A DNA stretch of 64,000 bases from Ascarosepion bandense (Eukaryota; Mollusca; Cephalopoda; Sepiida; Sepiidae), in contig JBBBDQ010001271.1 in assembly GCA_037127315.1 (NCBI GenBank), positions 1,781,501 to 1,845,500 on the forward strand. The letters run 5' to 3'. Made by a program: the position numbers and the translations under genes. Of the stretch, positions 47,571 through 57,452 are shown one piece after another. The notes under the pieces are model-generated. The model was not told where the DNA came from, did not search any database, and saw only the letters and a program-made list of their open reading frames with translations. Within the stretch, counting starts at the first letter, position 1. Each line of letters starts with the position of its first letter.

Positions 47571-48385
47571 GAACTAAAATTAAAAGTTCTGCATCTTAAA
47601 GCAAAAAATATCTGCAAGATTTATTTAAAACAAGAATTAAGGAGACAGAAGATAACAATTGACATTGCATTTAAATTTTTGAAGATCAAAGTTGACTGGA
47701 AAGCAAGTAACCAGAAGAGAGTTCCACAAGTGAGAAGTGTGAGAGAATAAACTGTTAACATAGAACTTATGGTTACATCTAGCAATTTCATCCATAAAAG
47801 GATGAGACCTAACTGCTAATCTAGTACTGTAGATTGGCTTTCAGATCTCACCCTTTTATTGTTGAAATAGTTAAATGTAACCACTACTTCTACTCCAACA
47901 GTTTCTTTTCTTGTACTTCCTGCCTGTGAAACTCACTTTCATTTACTATTTAGCTTCACTGATAATCTCCAAAAATATAAATGAAACACTGATTGCCATA
48001 TTCTATCTTCTTGAATCTTATCTTTTATCCTTTCCTCACCCCTTGTATAGCCAGTCTTTTCTCTCATGTTCACTCTATGTAAATTCCTGTGTATTAGTAG
48101 CATTCCTGTATTACTTCGGGTGAAATGATTAAAAAATGACACAGAGAGTTACAAAGTTTTAAAGAATCTGAGAAAACAATAATAATAAAAAATGTGGCTA
48201 ACAAAATAACAAGAATTAAAGAGACAGGAGATAACAATTGACATTACATTTAAATTTTTGAAGATCAAAGTTGACTGGAAAACACAAAGCTGGAAGAGAG
48301 TTCCACAAGCAAAAAGTGCAAGAGAAGAATCTAGCCATTTCAAATTCAAATTGATGAAACCTTATTGCCAATCTAGTTATGTGCT
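47571..48385. mobile_element. Three alternating CR1-type LINE fragments
   Basis: 47640-47832 is minus ('WNSLLVTCFPVNFDLQKFKC' in translation), 47838-48137 is plus (ends 'cgggtgaaatgattaaaa' at about 48118-48135), and 48138-48385 is minus again ('SLPALCFPVNFDLQKFKCNV'). The two minus pieces belong to the second subfamily and are near duplicates of each other, so one may derive from the other by segmental duplication. All are end-block and 3' UTR pieces. Confidence 0.75.
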
Positions 48386-48704
48386 TCAATATGAACATTA
48401 TTTAGTCTGAAGAACTAATTTTGAAGAATGAAACATGTTATATAGAATTCTTTCAATTTTATCATTCAATTACCTAGTCTAAACTTTATCATTGAATCTA
48501 TTTTAACATACTTGCAGTTTTCTTTATAGCTTTAATAGAAAACATTTATATGGCACAAGAACACGGTAAGTGTATTGGGATAAATAAAATATTTTTTCAC
48601 CTCCTGACATGGGCAAATACAGGAAAACAAAAATCTAATATTTCCTTAAGTGTTTATTTATTTAAAAAAAAAGATATAGGTAAGAAAATGATAGGCTCAT
48701 TTTT
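48386..48704. other. Non-coding stretch, nothing recognised
   Basis: AT-rich; the 48550-48774 frame has no domain. Confidence 0.4.
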
Positions 48705-48990
48705 ATGTGCCATGTCACCTCAGGACGTAGACAATCATGGCTCTCCACAATTTCCTGTCTTTTGTAGCTCTTAACAAATTTTGTTTTTGCTATTTCTCCT
48801 AAATCTTGTTCTGCCATCCATTTACTCAAGCTCACTAAATATACATTGTTTTCTTCTGTCTCTCTTCCCTTCAGTTTGTCCTGTGAGTATCAGATTTTCT
48901 GAGCCCTCTTTCTGAACATTAACAAAAGGAAAAAATTATCAAGGTTTCTTTTTTCTGTTGTCTTTTCAACTGCTGTTACTAAGAGAAAAA
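48705..48990 (-). mobile_element. RTE-type LINE 3' fragment
   Basis: The text 'tcatggctctccacaatttc' (about 48734-48753) followed by 'ttttgtagctcttaacaaat' is the reversed end block. Its start on the plus strand, 'tatgtgccatgtcacctcag', corresponds to the terminal 'KGHGT' codons. Decayed. Confidence 0.65.
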
Positions 48991-49411
48991 GTTGTAGCTA
49001 TTTGATTTTCACTATTAATCTTGAGAATGCAACACTGCAAGTGACTTTTTAAGTTATTTAAACAAATTGCTATTTCCTACCAGTGTAAGGAGTTAGTGTT
49101 TTAGTGTGCAGGTAAAATACAGGGTTTCAGATGCTGATTTTCAAAGCAATGCTCCTTTCCCACTTAAACAAGTATCACAGCATTATCTTCCTAACTCTAA
49201 TTTCATAACTGCTCTCGTACTAATTGCCTATGCTTGACTTAGCTAAACTGAAGAAGCATTCTAATATGTCCTGCCTCAAAGCAAATGTAGTTACATACAT
49301 CTCACCAGCATTTGTGTTATTGCTAGAGCCCAGGTGAAAAAAGCATTGTGAATACTGATTATCAAATATAAAAAGCTGCTTCAACTAAAAAGACTGACAC
49401 AGCAAATCTCA
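48991..49411. other. Non-coding stretch, nothing recognised
   Basis: No shared repeat and no frame of interest. Confidence 0.4.
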
Positions 49412-49604
49412 CTAGTACCCAGTGGCATAGGGTATTTTTTGAGCACTCAGAGGAATTTAAATTATTGCACTCACTCCTTAGCAAGGAGCTGTTACAAATT
49501 CTGGTATTTTTACAACCTAATTAATTTTTTTGTACCCCTAAAAATTATAGCCACTGGGAAAATCAGCCCTCTGGCTCTGCCAACACTATGCCACTGCTAG
49601 TACC
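49412..49604. mobile_element. hAT-type MITE with perfect 8-bp target duplication
   Basis: The element is 49420-49596 (177 bp). Ends: 'CAGTGGCATAG' at 49420-49430 and its exact reverse complement at 49586-49596. The target 'CTAGTACC' stands at 49412-49419 and again at 49597-49604. An 8-bp duplication and a 'CAGTGGC' terminus are the marks of the hAT superfamily. Inside there is no transposase, so it is non-autonomous. Confidence 0.9.
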
Positions 49605-49781
49605 CCAATCACACAGTTTAGCCTTCTTACCAAATGATATTAAGAATAATAAATAGAATACAGTCATCAAATTGCTCATTCATTAACAACAGATAATAAA
49701 AAGAGAATTAGAAGAAATCAAAATTTTATTTCATTTTTAAATATATCACTGCTAAGGAATAAGGAATAGATGAACACATGA

Positions 49782-49784
<3 letters not shown>

Positions 49785-49816
<32 letters not shown>

Positions 49817-50026
49817 TCATTGGATTTTTTTCCTACCCAATACTTTTAATCTACTTGGGTAGGAAAAAGTATGGCGCCTTCCTTGATGAATTTCATCTTA
49901 GTATCAAAAAATGATTAGAGAATTGGGAAGCATCATTATAGAGATAAATAGATAATATGTATATATTATCCAATGAAACATGTTTGAAAGAAGATATACT
50001 GCTTATATATATATATATATATATAT
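49785..50026. repeat. (TA)n tracts and a perfect 14-bp hairpin
   Basis: (TA)n at about 49785-49813 and 50003-50026. Between them 'tttttcctacccaa' (49827-49840) and 'ttgggtaggaaaaa' (49855-49868) form a perfect 14-bp stem with a 14-nt loop. Confidence 0.85.
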
Positions 50027-50817
50027 GGGAAAATCAGTAAGTTCATATCCTAAAGATGAAAATATCATTCTTTTACATAACAAATACTTTTTTTTTCAAA
50101 GTGGTCTTCTTCCTTGTCAGTGCACTTAATTCAGTGAAAAATTAAAATTTTAAATGAAAGTTAAGCATCCCCGTATCTTTACCAATTTCTTAAAGTTCAG
50201 TTATTACCAACCTTAGTAGAGATTTCAGTTACCTTCTCCTATGGATGTATGATTCCATCAATAAAAACAAAGTCCTTTTAAAGAACAAAACATATTTAAC
50301 AGAATTTTTCCATGTTGTCATTCAGCTAGACTTTGTCGATAAATCAATTTTAATGTATAGTTTTATTCATTGATTGATCATAAGCATTTAATATGCATTA
50401 GTGACATAAATCAAGTATTATACAGTGAAAATTTCAGTTCAAAAATCAGTTAATAATTACCTTTAGTCAGGATATAAACTTACTGATTCCCCACATGAGT
50501 GTATGGGATGCTAATTCTGATTCAACACATTTCTTGTTTGTTATTTTTGTTTCTTCTTTTCCCTCTATTCGATACAGGAAATGAAAAGGCAAATTACAAA
50601 GAGGTAATGTTTGTAATGACAAAGACGAAAAAAACAAACCCTAAAAGATTAGTGAGTGGATTCTACGGATCATTGAAGAAGAAAAACTAAGACAATAAAA
50701 ATCTCATGAGAGGAATCACATCACCATGATTAAGAGGACAGTCATCAAAGCAAATTTACAAAAAGTGCTGTTAAAGTATCTGAAAAAGAATTTGACCAAA
50801 GACAATTGAAACATTTT
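50027..50817. other. Non-coding stretch with one candidate exon
   Basis: At about 50535-50579 a pyrimidine-rich run ends in 'gatacag' and is followed by an open frame 'GNEKANYKEVMF' that stops at 50690 with AATAAA shortly after. It is not backed by any recognised domain. Confidence 0.3.
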
Positions 50818-51312
50818 ACAAAGCTTAGATTATAGAGCATTGTAAATAAAGAGAAATATATATATCAGAAGATTGTGTTGCTCCATTCTTTCAAATGGAG
50901 GAGAATTACTTGCCTAGAAAACTAATCATCATAAAAAAAAAATTAATTTTAAAACTGATTTATGAGATTATCACAGAGTCTGACACAAGGCCATAACTGT
51001 TGAGTGTTCAACGAGAATTAAGATCATTTGCTTTTATCAATAGGGATATTCATCATGCTATATAAACATATACAAAGCTTAGATTATAGAGCATTGTAAA
51101 TAAAGAGAAATATATATATCAGAAGATTGTGTTGCTCCATTCTTTCAAATTGAGTAGAATTACTTGCCTAGAAAACTAATCATCATAAAAAATTAATTTT
51201 AAAACTGATTTATGAGATTATCACAGAGTCTGACATAAGGCCATAACTGTTGAGTGTTCAATGAGAATTAAAGTCACTTACTTTTATCAATAAGGATATT
51301 CATCATGCTATA
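50818..51312. repeat. Tandem duplication, 254-bp unit x2
   Basis: Unit one 50818-51071, unit two 51072 to about 51312. Each begins 'acaaagcttagattatagag' and ends 'attcatcatgctata'. Copies differ by a few substitutions and short indels. No coding content. Confidence 0.92.
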
Positions 51313-51816
51313 ACAGTTGTTATTCACATATATAAATGTACATTAATGATTTTTGTAACAATGTAATGTTTTCATAAGTTTCCTGTCAGAACTGTGGACA
51401 TAAATACACGAACAATGCAATATGAAAACAAACACATTTTTATTCTTTTTCTTCACAGTCTATGGATATATAAATACAAGCACACACACACAGTGGCATC
51501 TGTTCTAGATCAATGCATAGCTCACTATTCTTGAAGACTTTCGTTCAATTTTTGTAGTAATTTCAATCCACATTTTAGTTTCACTCCCCCTGACCTCAAC
51601 TCTTCTGTGCTAGGCTAAGGTAAACTTTTGAAATATTTGATTCTGCCTAATAGCTGAGATAGTTGTATATTTCTAACCTGTGTCAGTGGTCTGTGTTTCA
51701 GCTGAGGTAAAATCAAGTATTTTAAAGGTAAGCAGGCAGCAAGACCAAACTTCTCAAATTTGAAACATAATTTTTTTCACCCCTCTAGTTTACTATTATT
51801 TGGGCCTTGTGGATGT
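51313..51816. other. Non-coding stretch, nothing recognised
   Basis: AT-rich with a short CA run at about 51480-51492. Confidence 0.4.
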
Positions 51817-52117
51817 GCATTGTGGTACAGTGGATATCGGCTCGGAATGACAAGCCAGGGCGCCAAGTTCGAATTCCAGTTGAATCCATTGTGTTCACTT
51901 ACGCGCAAATACCCTTGGGAAAGGTATTAATCTGTCTCTTCCTTCCAGTTATGGGTTAAATAGCAGGACAGATTGGGTTCTAGAACCTTGGTCGGCAACC
52001 AGTCTACCGCAGAAAGCAATGGCAACCTACTGCGGGATAATCTTCTGCCCAGTCAGTCATGTCTCTTTCGAGACATGATCGCCCAAGCGTGTATCACGTA
52101 TGGCACTTAACTGACTG
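51817..52117 (+). mobile_element. tRNA-derived SINE, well preserved
   Basis: The best plus-strand copy. Head 'gcattgtggtacagtgga' with A-box-like text, B-box 'agttcgaattccag', 'gggaaaggtattaatctg', 'gcaggacagattgggttcta' and the hairpin 'catgtctctttcgagacatg' (8-bp stem). It ends 'cacttaactgactg'. The B box is close to the tRNA consensus GGTTCGANTCC, so internal RNA polymerase III promotion is likely in the family. No clear target duplication seen. Confidence 0.9.
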
Positions 52118-52340
52118 ATCATACTTACATAATCTATCTTCATATAAACTTATAGGTATACATTCTTCATCTTTTAGTTATATAATACATATATGCACAC
52201 ACATGCACACATAGATTGATTTGTCTTTATGGTTTATCAACATTTTGCAGGTTATTTAAATTCAGAAAAATATTTTTAGACACTAAGACTGTTTTAGAGA
52301 TAATAACGGTTTACTAATACAAGTCATACGAATTAACACA

Positions 52341-52475
52341 TAGCTGGGGAGAGAAGAGGTGGATTCATATCTTTCCTAAGAGTATTTTTGCATAAGTGAA
52401 TATAATGAACTTGACTGGAATTGGAAATTGGCTCTTCAATTTACAATTCCAAGTTATTATCTATTATACCAGGGA
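52341..52475 (-). mobile_element. tRNA-SINE head fragment
   Basis: On the minus strand this is the tRNA-like head and the following 'cattatattcacttatgc' and 'ttaggaaagatatgaatcc' text of the SINE, decayed. It ends at 'ctctccccagcta', inside the element. It lies directly downstream, in the same orientation, of the 5S-like sequence at 52489-52585. Confidence 0.6.
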
Positions 52476-52488
52476 TACATTCAAACTT

Positions 52489-52585
52489 AGAGCACCTGGT
52501 ATTCCCAAGCAGTCACACATCTACATACTGATCAGGCTTAATATTGCTTAACTTCAGTGATCCTATGAGAACTGGCATTTCAACA
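52489..52585 (-). pseudogene. 5S rRNA pseudogene or 5S-derived SINE head
   Basis: Minus-strand text 'cactgaagttaagcaata', 'gatcagtatgtagatgtgtg' and 'actgcttgggaataccaggt' follows 5S rRNA through the A box and C box (internal promoter) to its 3' end ('gtgct'). The 5' twenty or so bases are missing or unrecognisable, and there are about one in five substitutions, so it is not a functional gene. 5S genes are normally tandem, and none is repeated here. Confidence 0.8.
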
Positions 52586-52625
52586 ACACACACATATATA
52601 TAAAAATACACATATATATATATCA

Positions 52626-52830
52626 TAAATTATACTTTAGAACATGCACAAACTACAATCTACATTGTTTCAACATTAAAAGAACAATGTCTCAACAGGT
52701 AGTTAGTAATTACCATCATTACTAACAACCAGATAAGACATTGTTCTTTCAATGTTGAAACAAAATGTACAATTTGTAGTAGATTGTTTTTTGTACATGT
52801 TCTAAAATATAGTTTATAATAAATATTCAT
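52626..52830. repeat. Palindromic element with hammerhead-like arms
   Basis: The left arm from about 52626 to 52702 is mirrored by the right arm from about 52722 to 52830 ('acattgttctttcaatgttg' against 'caacattaaaagaacaatgt'). The centre itself is a hairpin ('gttagtaat' and 'attactaac'). The right arm read on the plus strand ends 'gtacatgttctaaaatatag' and 'tttataataaata', the same end as the ribozyme-bearing sequence at 63057-63090. Each arm has GAAAC after a stem-II-like hairpin (52745-52762 on plus). Confidence 0.75.
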
Positions 52831-52907
52831 TGTTCTATTTCTATATTGAGCACTGTTTTAAATTAATGTTTTGAACATTGAAATCTTTTCTTTGTTCCTT
52901 ATTCAAA

Positions 52908-52940
<33 letters not shown>

Positions 52941-52942
<2 letters not shown>

Positions 52943-53119
52943 TAGCAGTATAGCCCGGCGTTGCTCGGGTGTAATGAAAGCTTTAAAACTAATCCATGGT
53001 CCTGGAGCTCAGACTCAGCCTAAAGAATATTTGTGTGAAGTTTGGTGAGAATTGGAAAAAATTGTGGATTTGTATAAAGGACATACAGACAGATAAACAG
53101 ATACACACAAACATCTTGC

Positions 53120-53165
<46 letters not shown>

Positions 53166-53475
53166 CGATATTCTGCACTATTGTAAGAACTGCAACCTTG
53201 AAACTTCTGAATATCGTTTCTTATGTCTTTGTCTATGAGTGTATCAAATTTGATTAAAATCGGACCACTCCTTCTATAACCCGATTTTTTCAATTATCGA
53301 TTTTCGATATTTATTGGGAGTACCTCGACACAAAACCTAGCTAAGAACACTTGCAGATGCTTATAGTACAACTGTGTAAATTTTCAAGAAAATCGGTTCA
53401 GCCGTTTCAGAGTCTATAGGTAACAGATACACACACACACACAGAGACAAAGTTCCATTTATAAATAAGTTTAGA
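52941..53475 (+). repeat. 'CCGGCG' interspersed repeat, near-consensus copy
   Basis: Starts 'actagcagtatagcccggcg' immediately after a (TA)n tract, with both modules, and ends 'ttccatttataaataagttt' followed by (AGAT)n. It includes an internal (TA)n expansion at 53122-53162. The frame 52996-53238 runs through that tract and is not a gene. Confidence 0.9.
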
Positions 53476-53516
53476 TAGATAGATAGATTTAGATTTAGAT
53501 TAGATTAGATTAGATT

Positions 53517-53562
<46 letters not shown>
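53468..53562. repeat. (GATA)n/(GATTA)n to (TA)n microsatellite
   Basis: Grows from the (AGAT)n 3' end of the preceding repeat: GATA units, then GATTA units, then about 40 bp of TA. Confidence 0.92.
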
Positions 53563-53564
<2 letters not shown>

Positions 53565-53885
53565 TGCTCAATATGACATGAATCAGCAAAATGACAAATT
53601 TTATTTGTAATCTTATCTCTACTTTTTTGTGGGGCTTGAATGTAAAAATTGAATTCAATTTTACAATGAAGTCTTTATATGAGTGATAGTAATCTTTGGA
53701 AAATTCAGAGAAACATTTAATTTTATATTTGTCTATATTTCTGAGATGAAGTATTGTAATTATTTACATTGTTCAGACTGTTATCCTTATCTGTATTGCA
53801 GTATAGCATTCCAATGACCAAAACATTGTGAATATGGCAATAAAGATAAGGAAAACGGTTTGAACAATCTAAATAATGTAAATAA
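53563..53885. repeat. Imperfect palindrome, partner fragment at 468-545
   Basis: 'tatttacattgttcagactg' and 'ttatccttatctgtattgc' (53761-53799) are answered by 'gcaataaagataaggaaaac' and 'tttgaacaatctaaataatg' (53838-53880). The right arm is similar to 468-545 in reverse. Probably a foldback-type repeat. The left 200 bp are plain AT-rich sequence. Confidence 0.65.
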
Positions 53886-54046
53886 TTTATTTTATTCATC
53901 ATTATTAAAGCTCTATGTCTTAGATATTGATAGCTATAATTACAAAATTATACTTTGTTTGACTGTTTTTTTTATATTTTGTGTGAAATGCAATCTTTGT
54001 ACATAACACATTTGAATTAATAAAGTTAAAATTTTTGTTTTACACC

Positions 54047-54091
54047 GTTGATGATGAAGCGAGAATTTTCTCACTGAAATGGCCATCCAAC
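54047..54091 (+). ncRNA. Hammerhead-like ribozyme fossil
   Basis: Order: stem I GTTG (54047-54050); core ATGATGA (54051-54057, first base A instead of C); stem II with GAGA/TCTC; GAAA (54076-54079); palindromic stem III ATGG/CCAT; cleavage-site base C (54087); stem I return CAAC (54088-54091). The layout is complete, but the changed core base should disable it, and stem III has no loop, which would need a dimer. Confidence 0.45.
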
Positions 54092-54387
54092 AAAATTAAA
54101 TTTCAAAATTTTTCTATTATTTTTATATATTTGGCTCCAGCCCTTCACCTTGATCAATTTTAATATTAATAAAATTAATATTAATAGGATTGGGTTTTTG
54201 GGATTTACTTATATGCTAATCTTTTTGGATTTAAAATATATATATATATATATATAGGGTGCGATAGGTAAACTGTTGGCATTTTATATATGCACCATAA
54301 CACAATTCACTTCATCAGAAATTTGATAACAGCATACTCTATTGCTTGTCATTCACACTGAAAGCTCCAATATGAATATTTCAGTGT

Positions 54388-54704
54388 TTGGGTGTCAATC
54401 TGAGGACAGTGCATAGGATTTGGAAAGTGTTATTGAATCTAGTGGTGATTATGAAGGTATGGCAGATCAGAAAACTCACTCTGATCATACTGATAAGAAA
54501 AGAACGCCCAAATTTGTTGGTAAGGGCCCCAGGCTCAATATGGAGGCCTACATCAAGTGCCTTCAGGAGATAGTGCTGCCTTGGGTTAAGAGGGTGGCTG
54601 CTAGAAGACCCTATGCCTGGAAACAGAACTCTGAATCATGCCACACAAGCAGGAGAATCCAGTCATGGCTGTCAAACAATTACCCCTTACAAATGACCAC
54701 CTAA
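54388..54704 (+). pseudogene. Mariner-type transposase remnant
   Basis: Two overlapping frames (54388-54573 and 54420-54704) share one original protein after a single frameshift. The DNA-binding region and part of the catalytic domain are present; the segment between 'KFVG' and 'GPRLNMEAY', which holds the first catalytic Asp, is deleted. Homologous text at 32526-32743 (minus) carries a different deletion. Downstream to about 54930 the end block continues with stops. Confidence 0.8.
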
Positions 54705-54939
54705 CTCCACAGACTGAAACCCACTTGATTATTATGTTTGAGGCACAGTTGAGACCAACAAAACTCCTTGTAACACCAAAGATGGACTGAAGGCAAGGAT
54801 TATGGCAACATTCAACAACCTATACAAAGAGACTGTTCAGAAGAGTTGCAGGAGATTCTGAAGTCATCTGGAAGCCATGGTTGAAGCCAATGGAAATTTT
54901 ATTAAATAAATTTATTCTTTAACATTTCCAGATATTTTT

Positions 54940-55246
54940 GTGTAACATCTAAACTTATTTATAAATGGAACTTTGTCTCTCTGTGTGTGTGTGTCCGTTA
55001 CCTATAGACTCCGAAATGGCTGAAACCGATTTTCTGGAAAATTTACACTGTTGTACTATAAGCATCTGCGAGTGCTCTTAGCTAGGTTTTGTGTCGAGTT
55101 ACCCCCAATAAATATCACAATTTTTATCCAATTCTCACCAAATTTCACACAAATATTCTTTAGGCTGAGTCTGAGCTCCAGGACCATGGATTAGTTTTAA
55201 AGCTTTCATTACACCCGAGCAATGCCGGGCTATACTGCTAGTGTAA
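54940..55246 (-). repeat. 'CCGGCG' repeat nested in a mariner element
   Basis: Minus-strand copy, 54946-55240. In reverse it starts 'actagcagtatagcccggca' and ends 'ataaataagtttagat'. It joins the first 150 bp of the family directly to the last 150 bp, so both inner halves are deleted. 'gtgtaa' stands at 54940-54945 and again at 55241-55246, a likely target duplication within the mariner sequence. The mariner text resumes at 55247 and agrees with the copy at 32.2 kb. Confidence 0.88.
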
Positions 55247-55321
55247 ATATATCTGTTAAAATGAAATGTCTATGTAATTTTCATTTTTGTGTAATTAAAG
55301 GATAATTTATCCATCACACCC

Positions 55322-55663
55322 TGCATATATTTTTTTCTGATATCCTTTGATACATGAGAATAATTGAATGCATGACCATAACATATACTTTTAGGTCAGT
55401 TTATTTATAAAAGTATATTTGCAAATATTTGTCATGCTTGATTACACCATGTTTTATGATGCATATTATGCATGTGGACTTTTTGGCATTTTTACAACAT
55501 ATGCCAAGTATAAAAAATATGGTTGATGACAAACTAAATATATAAGAAAAATAGCTAAAATAATTAAATAATAAAATTAACAGGAAGACTGAGTATCTGT
55601 CAAAAAAAGACACTAATGAAAATATGAGACTATTTAAAAAATGAAGAAGTGAAATATTGAAGA
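55322..55663. other. Non-coding stretch, nothing recognised
   Basis: AT-rich; the minus-strand frame 55401-55613 is hydrophobic, of low complexity and without a domain. Confidence 0.4.
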
Positions 55664-56166
55664 CTAGCAGTATAGCCCGGCGTTGCTCGGGTGTAATGAA
55701 AGCTTTAAAACTAATCCATGGTCCTGGAGTTCAGACTCTTTGGACGTTGGCACGAAAGACTAAAAAGCAATAGTTGTTTCCAGTTAAAGCGAAATCGTAG
55801 ACTAAAAGAAAAATGAATGGATGTAAGTGAAATTTCAATTTCCTGGTATCGATATCAAATTTTCTGCACTATTGTAAGAACTGCAACCTTGAAACTTCTG
55901 AATATCATTTCTTATGTCTTTGTCTATGAGTGTATCAAATTTGATTAAAATCAGACCACTCCTTCTATAACCCGATTTTTTCGATTATCGATTTTTGATA
56001 TTTATCATGGTACCTTGACACAAAACCTAGCTAAGAACACTCGCAGACGCTTATAGTACAACTGTGTAAATTTTCAAGAAAATCGGTTCAGCTGTTTCGG
56101 AGTCTATAGGTAACAGATACACACACACATACACAGACAAAGTTCCATTTATAAATAAGTTTAGAT
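55664..56166 (+). repeat. 'CCGGCG' interspersed repeat
   Basis: Starts 'actagcagtatagcccggcg' and ends 'tttataaataagtttagat'. It shares with the 11.1 kb copy the segment 'ttggcacgaaagactaaa', then skips to 'tttctgcactattgtaag'. It therefore belongs to the same subfamily as 11108 with an internal deletion. Confidence 0.9.
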
Positions 56167-56218
56167 TTTGATCTATGAAGAAGGAAAAGTACTGAAATAG
56201 AAAAACATAAATTAAAAG

Positions 56219-56256
<38 letters not shown>

Positions 56257-56779
56257 GAAATAAATAAATACTGTCAAAAAAAATACATTTTTAAACTTAT
56301 AACTTTTTAGTAGCTTTTCCTATACATATCTAAGACAGTATACGGAGATCATCACTGTGCTATATATATATATATATATATATATATAGGAAGTCTTGTT
56401 TCACTTTATCACAGCTCATCAGTGCAGTTAGACATCAAATTACTTCTAGCCAGGATTGAAACCCAGTGATTCTAACTCTCTCTCTCTCTCTCTCTCTAAA
56501 TGTGCATTTGATTCATATGATTTTGATTCGTGCGCTATAATTTTTATATACCAAAATTTCTATTAATGCATGTATAACACATGATTAGAGTGATAAAACT
56601 TTCTTCAGTTTAACAATAGTAATTAAAAATTGATTTTTTATACTTGCCAATGTACACATTAGCACACTAATCAAGGGATTTGTATGTGTGTGTATATATG
56701 TATATATAAACCTGTGTGTAAAAAATTTAAGACATAACTATAATACTAAAAGAATTATATGAATAAAGTTTTCCTTTTG

Positions 56780-56833
<54 letters not shown>

Positions 56834-57001
56834 GTGTGTGTGCATTTCTTTATCTTTATTCATATATAAGAACAAAAGAAAAACACACATACACATATAT
56901 GTATATATGTGTGTGTGTGTTTTTCTTTTGTTCTTAATCACACACACAAATATGTTTTTCTTTTGTTTTTTTATATATATATCAATTTTTCCTTTTGTCT
57001 A

Positions 57002-57059
<58 letters not shown>

Positions 57060-57452
57060 AAGAGAGGTCTTCTTATGCATCAAGGTATCTTAAGCAATAT
57101 TTGTCTCCATTTTAAAAGGATACATGATTGTTCATCACAGATTTATTCAGTATTTTTGTAGAAATTATAGCTTTTATTTTTTTAAAGCAGGTTGCTAACA
57201 CAATGCCCAACCTTCACCATTTGTCAACCAGCTTGGAACCTACAGCAAATATCAACTTAAAGTTGTTTTTTGTCATCTTTGAGAGCAACCTTATTTTTTA
57301 CATTCTTAAAGGTTTAAAGGTGTGGAATTTATGGATTCATGCCTTGATAAAGGCATAAATCCTAAGCTGAAACTTGACTTCAGTTAAAGATTACATTTTC
57401 CAGGCCAGTAACCATAGGCCCCTCAGTACCTGCTAATTATATAATTATATAT

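Larger units (their letters stand above)
54257..55321 (+). mobile_element. Tc1/mariner-type transposon with terminal repeats, internally deleted
   Basis: Left end 'gggtgcgataggtaaa' at 54257 and right end 'ttatccatcacaccc' at about 55307-55321 are terminal inverted repeats (about 13 of 16 bases agree), next to TATATA on both sides. The body carries transposase pieces in order: HTH region 'MGVNLRTVHRIWK', 'SSGDYEGMADQKTHSDHTDK', a deletion, 'LNMEAYIKCLQEIVLPW', 'CHTSRRIQSWLSNNY' and the end 'RRVAGDSEVIWKPW' in broken frame. The motif usually 'QDSAPCHT' reads 'QNSESCHT', so a catalytic Asp is Asn. A separate repeat of about 295 bp is nested near its 3' end. Confidence 0.85.

Noticed and set aside
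52489..52585. Functional 5S rRNA gene
   Set aside because: The 5' end is missing, about a fifth of bases differ and there is no tandem array.
57340..57395. Possible hammerhead motif 'ccttgataaaggc' with 'gctgaaac'
   Set aside because: Two core bases deviate, stem II is only 3 bp, and no stem I pairs around a cleavage site.
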